In this document: positions 8,624 to 17,212 of the stretch, in pieces
How positions within the stretch are numbered: the stretch's first letter is position 1
Layout of the letters: every line of letters begins with the position of its first letter
Origin: an uncultured Bacteroidia bacterium
GTDB lineage: Bacteria; Bacteroidota; Bacteroidia; Bacteroidales; F082
Assembly: GCA_902769875.1 (NCBI GenBank)
Contig: CACXQV010000024.1
Location: 1 to 54,437, forward strand
Length of the DNA: 54,437 bases
Reading direction: 5' to 3'
Position numbers and translations under genes: made by a program
Notes under the pieces: generated by a model
The model's input: the letters and a program-made list of their open reading frames with translations, nothing else
Told to the model about the DNA's origin: nothing
Databases searched by the model: none

Positions 8624-9745
8624 TTATTTCGACCGTTTCCCTTTGAAAACAATGTTGTCAACAATCATCCAAAAGTATTTCCAATCGGTGCGGAATGGAT
8701 GCTCCAGATAGGCTTCAAGATACCTTTTCTCACTCTCTTGGATTTCGTCCAAGGTCTCAGGCATATCGACATAATAGGGTGGCAACAGACCCGGTTTGAC
8801 TTTAATTCTAAGTTGCTGCAACTCTTCAGAATACAAGCCGTAATACTGTTGGCTCAAAGGCCTGACGCCCACCAACTTCATCTGACCTTTGATTATGTTG
8901 ATGAACATAGGAAGCTCGTCAATCCAAGTCTTGCGCAGGAAATGCCCCCACTCGGTGATGCGATAGTCGTCGCTGAACTTGCCTCCAACATCCAAGTCGT
9001 TGTTCTCGTAAATGTAGGTCTGCAAATACTCTGAATAGGCATACATCGTCCTGAATTTGAACACGTTGAACATCTTACCATCCTTGCCAATCCTTCGCAA
9101 GCGGATAAGCAAGCCATAAGAATGCGGTTCTGTACTTGGCTGGCGTTTCTTTTGCGCAATCACGCAATAGCGGTCGTGGATATATTGTTCGCTAACGACT
9201 TCAAAACCACAAAAATACAACCTTCCCAAAATCTCAGGGCGAGGGAAAACCTTCCTCACCTTTTTGGTACATAAATAATAAAACCATCGCGTCAGCCTCA
9301 GCTTGGAGCAAACCCTATGCCACAAAAAGTCGATGGAATAGAAGAAATAGGCGATGATTTTGGGGAACTTGCTGAAAATCTGTGCACGGCGCTTTTGGGA
9401 AGTGTCGAAACTGCACACGAAGTATCCGTCCTGCTTTAGTTTGGCATTGGCTTCACGCAGATAGCGGTTCAAATACCGGATAGCATTCAGGTGGTCTTTG
9501 GAAAGCAACACTTCGACTTCGCCATCGGGCAAGGCCCACGACTTTTCGGCAAAATCGTTCAGCCACTTGGAGCGCTCGGGGCATCGGGGAGTTTCGGCCA
9601 CGGCAATCATCTCCCGAAGTTGCTCAGGGGCATCATCAAACTCAAACCTTGGGGCATGCTGGGTCTCAGTCACGGCAAGGTATTCCATTACCTCGTCGTA
9701 ATTGTCGCGTGCAATCATCTTGCTGATAAAAGACCTAATGCCCAT
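8624..9745 (-). CDS. Sugar-1-phosphate transferase with atypical N-terminal half
   Basis: 373 residues. The C-terminal half (about 200-370) is a bacterial sugar transferase (WbaP/PglC type), which loads the first sugar phosphate onto undecaprenyl phosphate: RRIGKDGKMFNVFKFRTM, then RKTWIDELPMFINIIKGQM with the Asp-Glu catalytic dyad, then VGVRPL and KPGLLPPY. The usual N-terminal membrane hairpin with SPGPvfF is replaced: the region before RIGKDG reads STEPHSYGLLIRLR. The N-terminal 190 residues instead resemble the second half of a methyltransferase-like fold (LKQDGYFVCSFDT, RPEILGRLYFCGFEVV). It starts 13 bases after the aminotransferase stop, so it is in the same operon. Confidence 0.8.
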   Translation of the reverse strand: MGIRSFISKMIARDNYDEVMEYLAVTETQHAPRFEFDDAPEQLREMIAVAETPRCPERSKWLNDFAEKSWALPDGEVEVLLSKDHLNAIRYLNRYLREANAKLKQDGYFVCSFDTSQKRRAQIFSKFPKIIAYFFYSIDFLWHRVCSKLRLTRWFYYLCTKKVRKVFPRPEILGRLYFCGFEVVSEQYIHDRYCVIAQKKRQPSTEPHSYGLLIRLRRIGKDGKMFNVFKFRTMYAYSEYLQTYIYENNDLDVGGKFSDDYRITEWGHFLRKTWIDELPMFINIIKGQMKLVGVRPLSQQYYGLYSEELQQLRIKVKPGLLPPYYVDMPETLDEIQESEKRYLEAYLEHPFRTDWKYFWMIVDNIVFKGKRSK

Positions 9746-9758
9746 AGCCTACAATGGT

Positions 9759-10889
9759 TTATCTTTTCAAAAATGCTGAAACAGCATCACAAATCCTATC
9801 TTGATCACTTTCGGAAAGATAAGGATGCACTGGCAGGGATATGACAGTGTCGGCCAACTGGTCGGAAACCGGACAATGGTTGCTATTGATGTCCAAATAA
9901 TTGAACGCTGTCTGACGGTGCATCGGGATAGGATAATAGATGGCAGTGGGGATGTCCAAATCCTTCAGGGCGGCTTGAAGCCCAGCCCTGACCGTTTTGT
10001 TTTCCACTTGAAGCGTGTATTGCGCCCAGCTGGAACAGAACCCTTCGGGAACGACAGGCGTTTTCGCCACTTCTTCCAGCTTTTCAGTGTATCGCGCCGC
10101 CACCTTATTTATATCTGTCAACTCATGGTCGGCAAAGGCTTTCAATTTGACGAGGAGGATAGCAGCCTGAATGCTGTCCAAACGCGAATTCATGCCAATG
10201 CGAACATTGTCGTAACGGTCGCTACCCTTGCCATGGATGTGATAGGAATCGACCAAAGCGGCCCATTCGTCGTTGTCGGTGAAAACGGCACCGCCGTCGC
10301 CATAGCAGCCCACGGGCTTGGCCGGGAAAAACGATGTGGTGGAAATGTCGCCAAAAGAGCACGCCTTGCGATTGCCGATACGGCCTCCAAAGCCTTGCGC
10401 ACCGTCTTCGAGGACATAAAGGCCATATTTCCCGGCCACTTGGCGGATGGCCTCGAAGTCGGCAGGCAGCCCGAACAAATCGACGGCGATAACGACGCGA
10501 GGCGTCAGTTTTCCGGCTTTCAGGGTCTGCCTGATCTTGTCTTCAAGGTCGTTCACGTTAATATTAAAGGTGTCTTTGTCGACATCCACGAAAACGGGGG
10601 TCGCGCCTTGCATGGCAACCACCTCGGCTGAGGCAAAGAAAGTGAAACTCGGCACAAACACGGCGTCACCGGCCTTCACATTCCACACTTTCAGGGCGAG
10701 GAGCAAGGCATCGGTGCCGCTGTTGCAAGCCACGCAATGCTTCACACCGACATAGTCGGCGAAAGCGGTTTCCATTTCCTTGATTTTGGGCCCCATCACG
10801 AAAGCGCTTGAGGCCACCACATCGAGGATGGCCTTGTCCATTTCGCCTTTCAGGGCGCTATATTGTGCTTTTAAATCCCTAAATTGCAT
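9759..10889 (-). CDS. DegT/DnrJ/EryC1/StrS sugar aminotransferase (WbpE/WlbC-like)
   Basis: 376 residues from the ATG giving [10 protein letters not shown], the standard N-terminus of the family. A GGAGAG ribosome site lies just upstream, inside the end of the acetyltransferase gene (19-base overlap). It is a PLP enzyme: [12 protein letters not shown] binds the phosphate, [11 protein letters not shown] carries the ring-stacking Asp, and the internal aldimine Lys is in [17 protein letters not shown]. With the adjacent WbpD-type acetyltransferase it probably makes a UDP-3-amino (then 3-acetamido) uronic acid sugar. In Porphyromonas gingivalis the corresponding enzyme is PorR, needed for A-LPS. 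The match to that exact substrate is inference. Confidence 0.87.
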   Translation of the reverse strand: MQFRDLKAQYSALKGEMDKAILDVVASSAFVMGPKIKEMETAFADYVGVKHCVACNSGTDALLLALKVWNVKAGDAVFVPSFTFFASAEVVAMQGATPVFVDVDKDTFNINVNDLEDKIRQTLKAGKLTPRVVIAVDLFGLPADFEAIRQVAGKYGLYVLEDGAQGFGGRIGNRKACSFGDISTTSFFPAKPVGCYGDGGAVFTDNDEWAALVDSYHIHGKGSDRYDNVRIGMNSRLDSIQAAILLVKLKAFADHELTDINKVAARYTEKLEEVAKTPVVPEGFCSSWAQYTLQVENKTVRAGLQAALKDLDIPTAIYYPIPMHRQTAFNYLDINSNHCPVSDQLADTVISLPVHPYLSESDQDRICDAVSAFLKR

Positions 10890-11440
10890 AACTCTCCATT
10901 TGATTCTTTGTATTTTCGTCCGCAATCGCATTGCAGCGATGCGTTTAAACGGCGGCCACATTCACACACCCAACCTATTTGTCGGGCAGGAACGCCGGCC
11001 ATCAACGCGAAAGGCTTCACGTCTTTGGTCACCACGGCACCCGCAGCGATGAGGGCGCAACGCCCCACCGTGTGGCCACACACCACGGTGCTGTTGGCAC
11101 CCAAAGAAGCGCCTTCGCAGATTTTTGTCTTGGCATAAACGCCATGAACAGGAAAATGAGCCCGGGGCGTGGTCACGTTGGTGAAAACGCAACTCGGTCC
11201 ACAAAACACATTGTCTTCAATCTCAACACCTTCGTAGATGGAGACATTGTTCTGCACGCGGACTCCATTGCCAATCCTGACATTGTTGCCCACGTTCACG
11301 TTCTGTCCGAATGAGCAGTTCTCACCGATGGTTGCACCCGACTGGATGTGGCAGAAATGCCAAATCTTGGTTCCCTTGCCGATGCTCACGTTGTCGTCGA
11401 CATAACTGCTTTCGTGTATGTAATAGTTTCTTTCGTTCAT
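10871..11440 (-). CDS. Sugar N-acetyltransferase, left-handed beta-helix (WbpD/WlbB-like)
   Basis: 189 residues. Hexapeptide repeats run through the first 150 residues (for example [50 protein letters not shown]), ending in [18 protein letters not shown] as in WbpD/WlbB. These enzymes use acetyl-CoA to acetylate the 3-amino group of UDP-2-acetamido-3-amino uronic acid, the product of the adjacent aminotransferase. The C-terminal tail (about 160-185) has a small Cys cluster, [18 protein letters not shown], which may bind zinc. It starts 6 bases after the LldE-like gene ends and overlaps the aminotransferase by 19 bases. Confidence 0.88.
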   Translation of the reverse strand: MNERNYYIHESSYVDDNVSIGKGTKIWHFCHIQSGATIGENCSFGQNVNVGNNVRIGNGVRVQNNVSIYEGVEIEDNVFCGPSCVFTNVTTPRAHFPVHGVYAKTKICEGASLGANSTVVCGHTVGRCALIAAGAVVTKDVKPFALMAGVPARQIGWVCECGRRLNASLQCDCGRKYKESNGELCNLGI

Positions 11441-11446
11441 CTTTCA

Positions 11447-12169
11447 TCAAATCCAACCCGAGGCCAGCACCTCGGCGATGTGAATCACCTTGATAGGCAG
11501 GTTTTCCTTGTCAATATAGGCTTTTTGATGCATCAGGCAGGTCATATCAGTGGAAACGATGTAATCGGCACCTGTGTTCAGCGCATTATTCACTTTATGG
11601 CTTGCCATCCCTTCGGCCAGCGTCTCGTGCTCCATACGCATCGAAAACTCGGCGCCGCAGCACATATCGGTTTGCTTCATCTCCACCAATTCCAAATTCT
11701 TCACCTTTGAGAGCAGTTGGCGAGCCTCTTTGCCAAGGCCCAGGCCTCGGAAGGCGCTGCAACTGTCGTGGAACGTCACCTTATAGGGAAACTCAGCACC
11801 AAAATCGTCAAATTTTATCTTGTTGACCAAAAAATCGGTCAACTCATAAACATTGGCCACCATACGCTTGAAATTCAAGTGGTTAGCCGTATTGAAAAAC
11901 AATTCCGGGTAACGCTTTTTGATATAATGCACACAAGAGGCGGACGGAGCCACCACAGGGCCATCATACGAAAAGTCGTTGAGGAACTTGTCGCCCAATT
12001 CCTTGGCATCTTCCCTAAAACCAGCATTATAGGCAAAGCGCCCGCAACAGGTTTGCTCAGGATTGTACTCCACTTCAACCCCAGTGCGCTCGAGCACCTT
12101 CATGGTACACGAAGCCACTTCGGGAAAGAACTGGTCAATGACGCAAGGAACAAACAACTCTACTTTCAT
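11447..12169 (-). CDS. LldE/LutA-like cysteine-rich Fe-S (CCG domain) protein
   Basis: 240 residues from the ATG giving MKVELFVPC. Two CCG-type cysteine motifs are visible: EQTCCGRFAYNAG near residue 45, and FHDSCSAFRGLG...TDMCCGAEFSMR near 145-185. This is the LutA/LldE subunit type that supports L-lactate oxidation to pyruvate with LutB and LutC. Neither partner is in this window, so a solo role is possible. It has a clear promoter at 12188-12195 and is followed after 6 bases by the WbpD-like gene, so it heads the sugar operon as arranged here. Whether it acts in glycan synthesis or is simply co-transcribed is unknown. Confidence 0.85.
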   Translation of the reverse strand: MKVELFVPCVIDQFFPEVASCTMKVLERTGVEVEYNPEQTCCGRFAYNAGFREDAKELGDKFLNDFSYDGPVVAPSASCVHYIKKRYPELFFNTANHLNFKRMVANVYELTDFLVNKIKFDDFGAEFPYKVTFHDSCSAFRGLGLGKEARQLLSKVKNLELVEMKQTDMCCGAEFSMRMEHETLAEGMASHKVNNALNTGADYIVSTDMTCLMHQKAYIDKENLPIKVIHIAEVLASGWI

Positions 12170-12187
12170 AATTAACAAAAATTGCGG

Positions 12188-12195
12188 CAAAAGTA
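12188..12195 (-). promoter_or_regulatory. Promoter -7 element, LldE-like/sugar operon
   Basis: Minus-strand TACTTTTG (TAnnTTTG) followed by CCGC, about 19 bases before the LldE-like start. It probably reads through the acetyltransferase, aminotransferase and sugar transferase genes, which follow with gaps or overlaps of under 20 bases. Confidence 0.6.
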
Positions 12196-12256
12196 CGGAT
12201 TTTCTTGAACAAAATAATAAAAAAAGCCAAATTTCGGTATTTTCGGCATTATCTGC

Positions 12257-13525
12257 TCAAAATTGAGTGTCATGCCAAAAACGAGGATAGGACTTTTCCA
12301 CCACCTGTGGGAAGTCGAAACCTACCGCACCAACTTTCAAGGCGAGGGGAGCCAAAGCCATCACAACTCGATGGTCGTTATGCGAACTGAAAAGCAGTGG
12401 AGCACTTTTCTCATAATAAGGCAAAGCCAAAGCAGGTTTCAAAACAAGTTCATTATCAGCCAAATAAACCAATTGCGTTCCGATTTTTGCCAACTCAAGT
12501 TGCATAGCCTTCACCCTATCCGACTCTTTGAGTTTGAGCGTCGAAATGCCCGTGAAACGCGCCTCAACCTGAAGACCTGCACAGGTTGCGGCCATTGTCG
12601 GGAAGAGGTCGGGATGATGGGAGAAATCGAAAGAAAAGCTCTTTTTTCCAAAAGGCATTTTCCTCAAAACGATGGCATTGCCAGCGGACTGCGTTTCAAC
12701 GCCCAACTGCCGCATCCAATCTGCCACAAGGGCATCTCCTTGGAGAGAGAACATTGGGGACAAGTTTTCGATGGGCTCAAAAGCATTGGTCGACAGGTCA
12801 TTGGACTTGTCCAAACTTAGGTGGGCGGCAAAACCTAAGAGCTTGATTTCGCATTCATCGCTCAACGCCGCAATTTCATACCAATAGGAAGCCGCAGTCC
12901 AATCGGGAAAGACCGTGAAATCTGCTGAACAATAAGGTTTTGGCAGAACAATTACCCTATTCCCTTTCCGTTCGACCTGAGCCGAAAAATGACGCATGAT
13001 GTTCAGGGTCATATCAAGATAAGGCAAGGAATTGAGGCCTCCTTCCAATTCCAAATCAAGGCCTTCAGGCCACATTGGCGCGGCCAACAGCAACGACGAC
13101 GCGAACTGGCTACTTTGCGACATGTCGACCGCCGCCTGACCGCCAACAATGGCCCGAGCCTTGATTTGCAAAGGCAAGCATCCTTCTTTCCCAACATATT
13201 GGATGTCAGCCCCCAACCATTTCAGCGTCTCGACCAAAGGCCCGATGGGACGTTGCTTCATACGCTCTGTTCCGGTGAGAATCCATTCGCCCTTGCGACA
13301 AGCCAAGTAGGTGGTCAAAAAACGCGCAGCCGTGCCACAGTCGGCTATGTCCAAAACCGCCTTGTTTTTCTGGATTTCGCGCAAGGCATTGGCCAAAACA
13401 AATGTATCATTTGAATCCGAAAGGTTCTGGAAATCAGGAGCGAATCCGCCATACGCGGCAATCATCAGGGCGCGGTTGCTTTCGCTCTTGCTGGCGGGCA
13501 GTTGGATGTCGCAGTGCAGTTTCAT
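12257..13525 (-). CDS. aroA: 3-phosphoshikimate 1-carboxyvinyltransferase (EPSP synthase)
   Basis: 422 residues from the ATG giving MKLHCDIQLPASKSESNRAL, the substrate-binding N-terminus of EPSP synthases. It joins shikimate 3-phosphate and phosphoenolpyruvate in the cytoplasm, the sixth step of the shikimate pathway. Other family signs are CGTAARFLTTYLA, LTGTERMKQRPIG, SSQFASSLLLAAP, FPDWTAASYW, and LKLKESDR followed by SSHNDHRVVMALAPLAL near the C-terminus. The start overlaps the aroB stop by 4 bases (ATGA), so translation is probably coupled. Length is normal. Confidence 0.96.
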   Translation of the reverse strand: MKLHCDIQLPASKSESNRALMIAAYGGFAPDFQNLSDSNDTFVLANALREIQKNKAVLDIADCGTAARFLTTYLACRKGEWILTGTERMKQRPIGPLVETLKWLGADIQYVGKEGCLPLQIKARAIVGGQAAVDMSQSSQFASSLLLAAPMWPEGLDLELEGGLNSLPYLDMTLNIMRHFSAQVERKGNRVIVLPKPYCSADFTVFPDWTAASYWYEIAALSDECEIKLLGFAAHLSLDKSNDLSTNAFEPIENLSPMFSLQGDALVADWMRQLGVETQSAGNAIVLRKMPFGKKSFSFDFSHHPDLFPTMAATCAGLQVEARFTGISTLKLKESDRVKAMQLELAKIGTQLVYLADNELVLKPALALPYYEKSAPLLFSSHNDHRVVMALAPLALKVGAVGFDFPQVVEKSYPRFWHDTQF

Positions 13526-14523
13526 TGGTTTGACACCTTTATTAAATACTGCAAAGAAGATTTTACCAAGTTTGGTTCGATTTCCACATCCCAAACGGGT
13601 TTTCCAACCGCCTCAAGCAGAACGAATTGCGGCTTTTCGTCTTTGTTTTTCTTGTCGTGGACGAGATAGCCCAAAATCGACTCAATGTCACTTCCCGAAA
13701 AGCTGGTTTCCATTTCCGAAAGCAGCATAGGCAACTGTTTTTCAAAGCCTTGCAAAACCTTATCATCCAATCCTAACTGTTTCACCGAAAGCCATAATGC
13801 ACCCAACATTCCCAAAGCCACCGATTCGCCGTGCAACAATGGGTAATCCGTTGTCAGACAATGGCTTTCGATGGCATGGCCCAAAGTGTGACCAAAATTC
13901 AGCACTTTGCGCAAGCCTTTTTCCGTCGGGTCTTGCATCACGATTTCGCGCTTGATTTCGCCACAATGAGTGATGTATTGCTGATAGTTTTCCAAATTGA
14001 CATTCAGCAAATTGGAATCAGCGATAAAACCATATTTCAACATTTCCGCTAAGCCTGAACATATTTCCCTATGGGGCAAAGTCTCCAAAAAAGCAGGGTC
14101 GATAATCACTTCTTCCGCCGCCGCGAAAGTGCCGATTTGGTTCTTTCCGCCGCCGAAATCGATGCCCGTCTTCCCTCCTATTGCCGCATCCACCATCGCG
14201 AGCAAAGTCGTCGGTATGTTGATGAACTTAATGCCGCGTTTGTAAGTTGAAGCCGCAAAACCTCCCAAGTCGGTGACAACACCACCTCCAAGGTTGATTA
14301 GCAATGCGTTACGGTCGGCGTGTTGCTTCATCAGAGTTCTCCAAATCCGCTGGACGGTCTGCAAGTTTTTGTGCTGCTCGCCCGCCTTAATGACGATTTC
14401 AACGGCGTTTTTGCAGTTTAGCCAATACTCTATTTCTGGCAACCAAAATGGGGCTACGTTTTCATCGGTGAGAATGAAAACTTTTGAGGTTTTGTCATAG
14501 ATTTGTTTCAGTTTAACGTTCAT
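13522..14523 (-). CDS. aroB: 3-dehydroquinate synthase
   Basis: 333 residues, normal to slightly short for AroB, the NAD- and metal-dependent enzyme that makes 3-dehydroquinate from DAHP. Visible motifs are INLGGGVVTDLGGFAAS (NAD binding), RGIKFINIPTTLLAMVDA, GGKTGIDF..GKNQIGTF, the CSGLAEMLKYG segment and the metal-ligand HTLGHAIES together with LLHGESVALGML. It overlaps the upstream lipoprotein gene by 4 bases and the downstream aroA by 4 bases, so tsaE, lipoprotein, aroB and aroA form one compact operon. Confidence 0.96.
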   Translation of the reverse strand: MNVKLKQIYDKTSKVFILTDENVAPFWLPEIEYWLNCKNAVEIVIKAGEQHKNLQTVQRIWRTLMKQHADRNALLINLGGGVVTDLGGFAASTYKRGIKFINIPTTLLAMVDAAIGGKTGIDFGGGKNQIGTFAAAEEVIIDPAFLETLPHREICSGLAEMLKYGFIADSNLLNVNLENYQQYITHCGEIKREIVMQDPTEKGLRKVLNFGHTLGHAIESHCLTTDYPLLHGESVALGMLGALWLSVKQLGLDDKVLQGFEKQLPMLLSEMETSFSGSDIESILGYLVHDKKNKDEKPQFVLLEAVGKPVWDVEIEPNLVKSSLQYLIKVSNQ

Positions 14524-15029
14524 TTCCAGCCCATTAAATATGGATAAATGCTTCCGTATGTTCTACCTGATTTCTCTTCAGTGTTCCAATTCAGAATCTC
14601 ACCTTTGTCGTTACAGACCAATTCAACTGGAACATAATTCACTCGTTTATAATCTTTTAGAAGTTTTTTACATTCACTATTGATGAAAACTTTGTCGAAA
14701 AAGCCTTGCCGTGATGCCTTGCTGAGCAAAAACACATTGTCATTGAGTCCCTTCAAACCCATGACCTCCTCCAACTCGCCGATACAAACCACAACAATCG
14801 CCTTTGTTTCAGAGGCATTGCCGAAATAAGGCTGCAGATTGTTCTCAAAATCGCTCTGCCCAGCCTTGCACCACGAAGTCATGAAATAGAGAATCGTCGT
14901 GTCGTGCGAGGCAATCACTCCAGCAACTTCTTGTCTGTTGTACTCAGCAAAACCATGATTATCAACCGAATAACAGGAAGGCAACAAAAACATCATCAAA
15001 ACTCCGAACACAAAAGACAATTTTCTCAT
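14520..15029 (-). CDS. Thioredoxin-like lipoprotein of unknown function
   Basis: 169 residues from the ATG giving MRKLSFVFGV; a TTG two codons upstream is unlikely. It begins with a lipoprotein signal ending in LLPSC (Cys19). The mature part looks thioredoxin-like: TTILYFMTSWCKAGQ matches the segment before the active site, and the late NYVPVELVCNDKGEIL resembles the cis-Pro region. Only one active-site cysteine is present (Cys54); Gly57 stands where the second normally lies, so classical disulfide exchange is not expected. It lies between tsaE (2-base gap) and aroB (4-base overlap). No function for it is known to me. Confidence 0.75.
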   Translation of the reverse strand: MRKLSFVFGVLMMFLLPSCYSVDNHGFAEYNRQEVAGVIASHDTTILYFMTSWCKAGQSDFENNLQPYFGNASETKAIVVVCIGELEEVMGLKGLNDNVFLLSKASRQGFFDKVFINSECKKLLKDYKRVNYVPVELVCNDKGEILNWNTEEKSGRTYGSIYPYLMGWK

Positions 15030-15031
15030 AA

Positions 15032-15469
15032 TCAATCGTTTATCAGTTCACACTTGATGATTCTTTCGTCATCCGTTTCGCCTTGCTGAATTTCCACGCG
15101 AATGTATTGTTCAGGCAAAAGCGGTTCGATCATTTCGGGCCACTCGATGAGGCAGAGATTGCCGCTATCGAAATAGTTCTCGAAACCGATGTCGTAGGCT
15201 TCCTCCAGTTTCTTAATTCGGTAAAAATCAAAATGATAGACCGACTCGCCTTCTTCGGTGACATACTCATTCACGATGGCGAAAGTCGGGCTGTTCACCT
15301 CGTCGGTGACACCCATTTTGTGGCAAAGGTTCTTGATGAGCGTGGTCTTGCCTGCGCCCATTGCGCCGTAGAACGCGATAATGTCGGCTTCATCACGCAT
15401 GGAAATCAGATATTCGGAAACCTCAGTCAAAGCCTCCACGCTGTCGATATGGAATTCTTTAGAATTCAT
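15032..15469 (-). CDS. tsaE: tRNA threonylcarbamoyladenosine biosynthesis ATPase TsaE
   Basis: 145 residues from the ATG giving MNSKEFHID, the normal TsaE length. It works with TsaB and TsaD in making t6A37 in ANN-decoding tRNAs. Key motifs are Walker A AFYGAMGAGKTT, VNSPTFAIVNEY, YHFDFYRI and CLIEWPE. Promoter TATTTTTG at 15487-15494 gives a leader of about 14 bases. porX-tsaE adjacency is common in Bacteroidota and is kept here, but the two are separated by 134 bases that hold an interspersed inverted repeat and this promoter. Confidence 0.95.
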   Translation of the reverse strand: MNSKEFHIDSVEALTEVSEYLISMRDEADIIAFYGAMGAGKTTLIKNLCHKMGVTDEVNSPTFAIVNEYVTEEGESVYHFDFYRIKKLEEAYDIGFENYFDSGNLCLIEWPEMIEPLLPEQYIRVEIQQGETDDERIIKCELIND

Positions 15470-15486
15470 TGCTATGTATTTTCCCG

Positions 15487-15494
15487 CAAAAATA
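15487..15494 (-). promoter_or_regulatory. Promoter -7 element, tsaE-lipoprotein-aroB-aroA operon
   Basis: Minus-strand TATTTTTG fits TAnnTTTG and is followed by CGGG, about 18 bases before the tsaE start. It allows the four-gene operon to be transcribed independently of porX. Confidence 0.6.
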
Positions 15495-15508
15495 CGCTTT
15501 TTTTGTTT

Positions 15509-15595
15509 CACGCAGAATACGCTGAAATCGCAGAACTTATCGAACACAAATTTTTCGTCGCTTCGCGCTTCATATAATTCTGCAAATTCTGCGTG
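15509..15595. repeat. Inverted repeat, CACGCAGAAT family
   Basis: CACGCAGAAT at 15509-15518 pairs perfectly with ATTCTGCGTG at 15586-15595. The interior contains further half-words (CGCTGAAATCGCAGAA, TTCTGCAAATTCTGCG). It fills the space between porX and the tsaE promoter. I read it as an intergenic interspersed element with no coding content. Confidence 0.55.
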
Positions 15596-15603
15596 CCAAA
15601 AAA

Positions 15604-17157
15604 TCACTTCGCCGTGAGATGTGTCACTGGAATCAGCATTTCGCTCATCGAGATGCCGCCGTGCTGGAAGGTGTTGCGGTAGTAACTGACGTAATAGTTG
15701 TAGTTGTTCGGGTAAGCGAAGAAATCGCTTTCACCAGCGAAGACGTAAGTCGTGCTCAAGTTCATCTTCGGCAGGAAAATCTTCTCGGGGTCTTTCACCT
15801 CGAAGACTTCTTTCGGGTTGTATTTCAGGTTTTTGCCGTACTTGTAGCGCAAGTTGGTGTTCACCTCGCGGTCGCCAAGGATGCGGACGGGTTTTTCAAC
15901 GTAGGTGGAGCCGTGGTCGGTGGTGATGATCATGTCGCAGCCCTTCTCGGCGATGAAGCGCATCATATCGAAGAGGCTGGAATGTTCAAACCACGAGTAC
16001 ATCAGCGAGCGGTAGGCTTCCTCGTCGTCGGCCAGTTCGCGGATGATTTCCATCTCCGTGCGGGCGTGCGAGAGCATATCGACGAAGTTGTAAACGATGA
16101 CATTCAGCTTGTTAGGCATCAAGTTGGCCATCTGCTCGTAGAGTTTCTTGCCCGCCTGCAAATTCAACACCTTATTATAAGAGTACTTGATGTTCTTGCC
16201 GAAGCGCTTCAGTTGCTCGCCAAGCAGTTCGCCTTCGTATTGGTTCTTCGTGCCTTCGTCCTCTTCATCGACCCACCATTTCGGATAGCGACGACGGATT
16301 TCCAAAGGCATCAGTCCGGCGAAGAGAGAATTTCGGGCATATTGCGTCGTGGTGGGCAAAATGCTGTAGTAAATGTCGTCGGCCTCCACGCGGAAATGGT
16401 TCTCAATCAGCGGCTGGATGGCCTTCCATTGGTCATAGCGCAGGTTGTCTATCACAATGAGAAACAGCGGTTTGTCGGTATCATCAAGGCGCGGAATCAC
16501 CTTGTCGCGAACCAAGGTATGCGACATCACAGGTTTCTCCGAGCGACCTTGAATCCAGTCGATGTAGTTCCGCTCGATGTAGCGCGTGAACTGCGTGTTG
16601 GCCTCCTGTTTTTGGTCGGCGAGGATGGTTTTGATGCCCTCGTCGGTGGATTTTTGCAATTCCAACTCCCAGCGAACCAAGTTCTTATACAAATCAACCC
16701 ACTCGTCGAAGTTGAGGTTGTTGTTGAGGTCCATGCTGATTTTGCGGAACTCCTGCTGATAGCCCATCGTCGATTTCTCGTCGCGGAGTTTGCGGTTTTC
16801 GAGGTTGCGCTTCAGCGAAAGCAGAATCTGGTTCGGATTGACGGGTTTAATGAGGTAATCCGCTATGTTAGAGCCGATTGCATCCTCCATAATGCGCTCC
16901 TCCTCGCTCTTGGTAATCATCACCACGGGCAGGTTTGGATATTCGCGCTTGATGACCTCGAGCGCCTCGATGCCCGAAATGCCTGGCATTTGCTCGTCGA
17001 GGAAAACAATGTCGAAATGGCGTTGGCGCACGAGGTCGATGGCATCGGAGCCGTTGTTGGCCGTAACTACCTCATAGCCTTTTTGTTCCAGAAACATGAT
17101 ATGGGGTTTGAGGAGATCAATCTCGTCGTCGGCCCAAAGGATTGTGGTTTTGTCCAT
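15604..17157 (-). CDS. porX: T9SS response regulator PorX (receiver plus PglZ-type phosphatase domain)
   Basis: 517 residues, matching P. gingivalis PorX in length. The N-terminal receiver has the acidic pair WADDE (Asp10, Asp11), phosphoacceptor Asp54 in VFLDEQMPG, and VVMITKSEEE and YLIKPVNP. The C-terminal half is a PglZ/alkaline phosphatase-like domain with LIVIDNLRYDQW, ILPTTTQYARNSLFAGL and ITTDHGS, metal-binding positions of that fold. PorX with the kinase PorY controls expression or assembly of the type IX secretion system, and the PglZ domain of PorX has been reported to have phosphodiesterase activity. No PorY lies nearby. It starts 56 bases after the GNAT gene with no clear promoter of its own. 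Confidence 0.93.
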   Translation of the reverse strand: MDKTTILWADDEIDLLKPHIMFLEQKGYEVVTANNGSDAIDLVRQRHFDIVFLDEQMPGISGIEALEVIKREYPNLPVVMITKSEEERIMEDAIGSNIADYLIKPVNPNQILLSLKRNLENRKLRDEKSTMGYQQEFRKISMDLNNNLNFDEWVDLYKNLVRWELELQKSTDEGIKTILADQKQEANTQFTRYIERNYIDWIQGRSEKPVMSHTLVRDKVIPRLDDTDKPLFLIVIDNLRYDQWKAIQPLIENHFRVEADDIYYSILPTTTQYARNSLFAGLMPLEIRRRYPKWWVDEEDEGTKNQYEGELLGEQLKRFGKNIKYSYNKVLNLQAGKKLYEQMANLMPNKLNVIVYNFVDMLSHARTEMEIIRELADDEEAYRSLMYSWFEHSSLFDMMRFIAEKGCDMIITTDHGSTYVEKPVRILGDREVNTNLRYKYGKNLKYNPKEVFEVKDPEKIFLPKMNLSTTYVFAGESDFFAYPNNYNYYVSYYRNTFQHGGISMSEMLIPVTHLTAK

Positions 17158-17212
17158 AGATTAGTAATTTGTATGGAAAACGAGAAAAGGGGAATAATAT
17201 TTTACCACCCCA

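Noticed and set aside
9801-10631. Open frame of 276 codons on the plus strand opposite the DegT aminotransferase
   Set aside because: Antisense of a fully conserved PLP enzyme, no recognisable domain.
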